Below, one piece after another: positions 14,860 to 17,500 of a DNA stretch of 17,500 nucleotides. The stretch covers positions 242,501-260,000 of the forward strand of contig CAJNDS010002414.1 in assembly GCA_905221605.1 (NCBI GenBank). The letters are read 5' to 3'. The position numbers and the translations under genes are program-made. Source of the DNA: Symbiodinium natans (Eukaryota; Sar; Dinophyceae; Suessiales; Symbiodiniaceae). Below the pieces are notes generated by a model. The model saw only the letters and a program-made list of their open reading frames with translations, made no database searches and was not told the DNA's origin. Position 1 is the first letter of the stretch. Every line of letters begins with the position of its first letter.

Positions 14860-17500
14860 CGTGTTTTAAGGGCTCCAGTGCATGCCCCACTCCCGCCCAC
14901 CCCTCCCGCTGCCTTGCTGTTAGAATGGAGTGTTTTTAAGGGCTCTAGTGCATGCCCGAGCCCTCCCTTCGCTGCCCCCGCCCCCCCCCCCTCCCCCCCC
15001 ACTCCCCCCGCCCTTTCCCACCCCCGCCGGACCCCCTCAGCCTCCCCGCTGCCTTGCTGTTAGTGTTTTTTAAGGGCTCCAGTGCATGCCCGAGCCCTCC
15101 CTTCGCTGCCCCCGCCCCCCGCGCCCCCCCCGCCCCCCCCGCTCCCCCCGCCCTTCCCACCCCCGCCGACCCCCTCCGCTGGACTGGTGTGTTTTAAGGG
15201 CTCCAGTGCATGCCCCACTCCCACCCTCCCCTCCCGCTGCCTTGCTGTTAGTGTTTTTAAGGGCTCCAGTGCATGCCCGAGCCCTCCCTTGCCCCCGCCC
15301 CCCCCGCCCCCCCCGCCCCCCCCGCTCCCCCCGCCCTTCCCACCCTCGCCGACCCCCTCCGCTGGACTGGCGTGTTTTAAGGGTTCCAGTGCATTCCCAC
15401 CCCCGCCGACCCCCTCCGCTGGACTGGCGTGTTTTTGGGCTCCAGTGCATGCCCCACTCCTGCCCACCCCTCCCGCTTGTTGTTAGAATGGAGTGTTTTT
15501 AAGGGCTCCAGTGCATGCCCGAGCCCTCCCTTCGCTGCCACCGCCCCCCTCGCCCTTCCCGCCCCCGCCCTTCCCACCCGCTGCCTTTAGAATGAGATAA
15601 GTTTTTTAAGGGCTCAGTGCATGCCCCAGCCCTCCCTTCGCTGCCCCCGCCCCCCCCGCCCCCTCCGTCCCCCCGCCCTTCCCACCCGCTGGCCTTGCTG
15701 TCAACTGGCGGTTTTCAAGGGTTCCAGGCCATGCCCCCCTCCCACCCAACCCCTCCCCGCTGCCTTGCGGTCAGAAATGGAGGTGTTTTTAAGGCTCCAG
15801 TGCATGCCCGACCCTCCCTTCGCTGCCCCCGCCCCCCCGCCCCCGGCTCCCCCCCTCCCCCCCCCCGCCCTTGGCCACCCCCGCCGACCCCATCGCTGGA
15901 CTGGCTTGCCCACTCCTGCCCACCCCTCCCGCTGCCTTGCTGTTAGAATGGAGTGTTTTTAAGGGCTCCAGCGCATGCCCGAGCCCCCCGCCCCCCCCGC
16001 CCCCCCCGCTCCCCCCGCCCTTCCCACCCACGCCGACCCCCTCCACCTGACTGGCGTGTTTTAAGGGGTGCAGTGCACCCCCCCGCTCCCCCCGCCCTTC
16101 CCCCACCGACCCCCTCCGCTGGACTGGCGTGTTTTAAGGGCTCCAGTGCATGCCCCACTCCCGCCCACCCCTCCCGCTGCCTTGCTGTTAGAATGGAGTG
16201 TTTAGAAGGGTTCCAGTGCATGCCCGAGCCCTCCCTTCGCCCCCCGCCCCCCCCGCACCCCCGCTCCCCCCGCCCTTCCCAACCCCCTCCACTGGACTGG
16301 CGTGTTTGGAAAAAAGGGCTCCAGTGCATGCCCGAGCCCTCCCTTCGGCGCTCCCCCGCCCCCCCCCGCCCCCCCGCTCCCCCCGCCCTTCCCTGTTAGA
16401 ATGGAGTGTTTTTAAGGGCTGCCGTGCATGCTCGAGCCCTCCCTTCGCTGCCCCCGCCCCCCCCGCCCTTCCCACCCGCTGCCTTGCTGTCAGACTGGCG
16501 TGTTTTAAGGGCTCCAGTGCATGCCCCACTCCCACCCACCCCTCCCCGCTGCCTTGCTGTTAGTGTTTTTAAGGGCTCCAGTGCATGCCCGACCTTCGCT
16601 GCCCCCGGCCCTCCCGCCCCGCTCCCCCCACTCCCCCCGCCCTTCCCACCCCCGCCGACCCCCTCGCTGGACTGGCGTGTTTTAAGGGCTCCAGTGCATG
16701 CCCCACTCCTGCCCACCCCTTCCGCTGCCTTGCTGTTAGAATGGAGTGTTGTTAAGGGCTTCAGTGCATGCCCGAGCCCTCCTTCGCTGCCACCGCCCCC
16801 CCCGCCCTTCCCGCCCCCGCTCCCACCCCCAACTGGACTGGCGTGTTTAAGGGCTCCAGTGCATGCCCCACTCCTGCCCACCCCTCCCACTGCCTTGCTG
16901 TTAGAATGGAGTGTTTTTAAGGGCACCTCCCTTCGCTGCCCCCGCCCCCCCCGCCCCCCCCGCACCCCCCCCGCTCCCCCCGCCCTTCCCTGTTAGAATG
17001 GAGTGTTTTTAAGGGCTCCAGCGCATGCCCGAGCCCTCCCTTCGCTGCCCCCGCCCCGCTCCCCCCGCCCTTCCCACCCGCTGCCTTGCTGTCAGACTGG
17101 CGTGTTTTAAGGGCTCCAGTGCATGCCCCACTCCTGCCCACCCCTCCCGCTGCCTTGCTGTTAGGATGGAGTGTTTTTAAGGGCTCCAGCGCATGCCCAA
17201 ACCTCACTTCGCTGCCCCCCGACCCCCCCCGCTCCCCCCACCTCCCCCCGCCTTCCCCCCCCGCCGACCCCCTCCGCTGTAAGGGCTCCAGTGCATGCCC
17301 CACTCCTGCCCACCCCTCCCGCTGCCTTGCTGTTAGAATGGAGTGTTTTTAAGGGCTCCGGTGCATGCCCCGCTTCCCCCGCCGGCTTTCCCATGCCTTC
17401 GAAGCTAACTCACGCCTCACCCCTGCCCCTAACCTGGAAATGAAGTGTTTTAAGGGCTCCAGTGCATGCCCAAGCCCCCCGCTGCCCCCGCTGCCCCCGC
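14860..17500. repeat. C-rich minisatellite with conserved TTTTAAGGGCTCCAGTGCATGCCC-type core
   Basis: About 29 copies of a core reading GTTTTTAAGGGCTCCAGTG then CATGCCC are spaced 60-170 bases apart and continue to the window edge. Two spacer types tend to alternate: type 1 continues CCACTCCTGCCCACCCCTCC, then GCTGCCTTGCTGTTAGAATGG; type 2 continues GAGCCCTCCCTTCGCTGCC, then variable runs of CCCCCCGC, then CCGACCCCCTCCGCTGGACTGG. Together they form a higher-order unit of roughly 130-230 bases. Spacer C-runs vary freely while the core stays nearly constant. Long ORFs on both strands reflect few stop codons in GC-rich DNA and share no protein features. Confidence 0.93.

Noticed and set aside
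14860-17500. Long ORFs on both strands (Pro/Ala-rich on plus, Gly-rich on minus)
   Set aside because: They overlap in several frames and track the C-rich tandem repeat. GC-rich DNA has few stops; no start, domain or exon pattern supports coding.
14860-17500. CRISPR array
   Set aside because: Repeats are not of fixed length, spacers are repetitive C-runs rather than unique sequence, and there are no cas genes in a eukaryotic context.
1-17500. tRNA, rRNA or dinoflagellate spliced-leader genes
   Set aside because: No cloverleaf with matching boxes, no rRNA core sequence and no TTTTGGCTCAAG spliced-leader end was found by eye on either strand.

Overview
The window looks like nuclear DNA of a protist alga, most likely a dinoflagellate. 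Three things point that way. (1) Coding sequence is split into many short exons whose junctions can be placed by protein homology and phase; several introns use GC or GA donors as well as GT, and the splice site is often duplicated (AG|G at both ends). (2) Telomere-type TTTAGGG/CCCTAAA arrays are scattered through the interior. (3) All recognised genes lie on one strand (minus). The assignment is inference; no rRNA, tRNA or spliced-leader gene was seen.

Layout in transcription order (minus strand, right to left). At 14.86-17.5 kb there is a C-rich tandem repeat of about 29 half-units, preceded by AC and TA microsatellites. At 13.83-11.18 kb is a gene for a Sec16-like COPII assembly protein (ACE1 solenoid followed by a Pro-rich tail). 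At 10.70-9.55 kb a six-exon model gives a complete 199-residue protein of unknown function. At 9.37-8.67 kb are exons of a Met/Gly/Pro-rich protein and one further good unknown exon. At 8.4-7.6 kb there are only weak exon candidates. At 6.70-6.30 kb are two exons of an unrecognised protein. At 5.37-4.45 kb is an FtsJ/RlmE-type rRNA 2'-O-methyltransferase. At 3.82 kb to the left edge is a bacterial-type RtcB RNA ligase in about 13 exons, nearly complete, with every metal-binding and catalytic motif visible.

The most striking point is that telomere-type arrays sit inside introns of identifiable genes. At least two lie in RtcB introns, including an exact 14-copy block, and others lie in Sec16-like introns. 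At two places an exon lies between two arrays of opposite orientation. Other non-coding structures are a dispersed GGATCCCC-type repeat with two clear copies, both in introns, and a large foldback (inverted repeat) element near 10.87 kb.

Functionally, RtcB (RNA joining) and FtsJ (rRNA methylation) are neighbours on the same strand, but nothing shows that they are co-regulated. Single ORFs are poor guides here, because exons are 27-250 nt long and the long ORFs in the C-rich block are artefacts of low stop-codon density. Exon borders were deduced by eye and should be treated as models.
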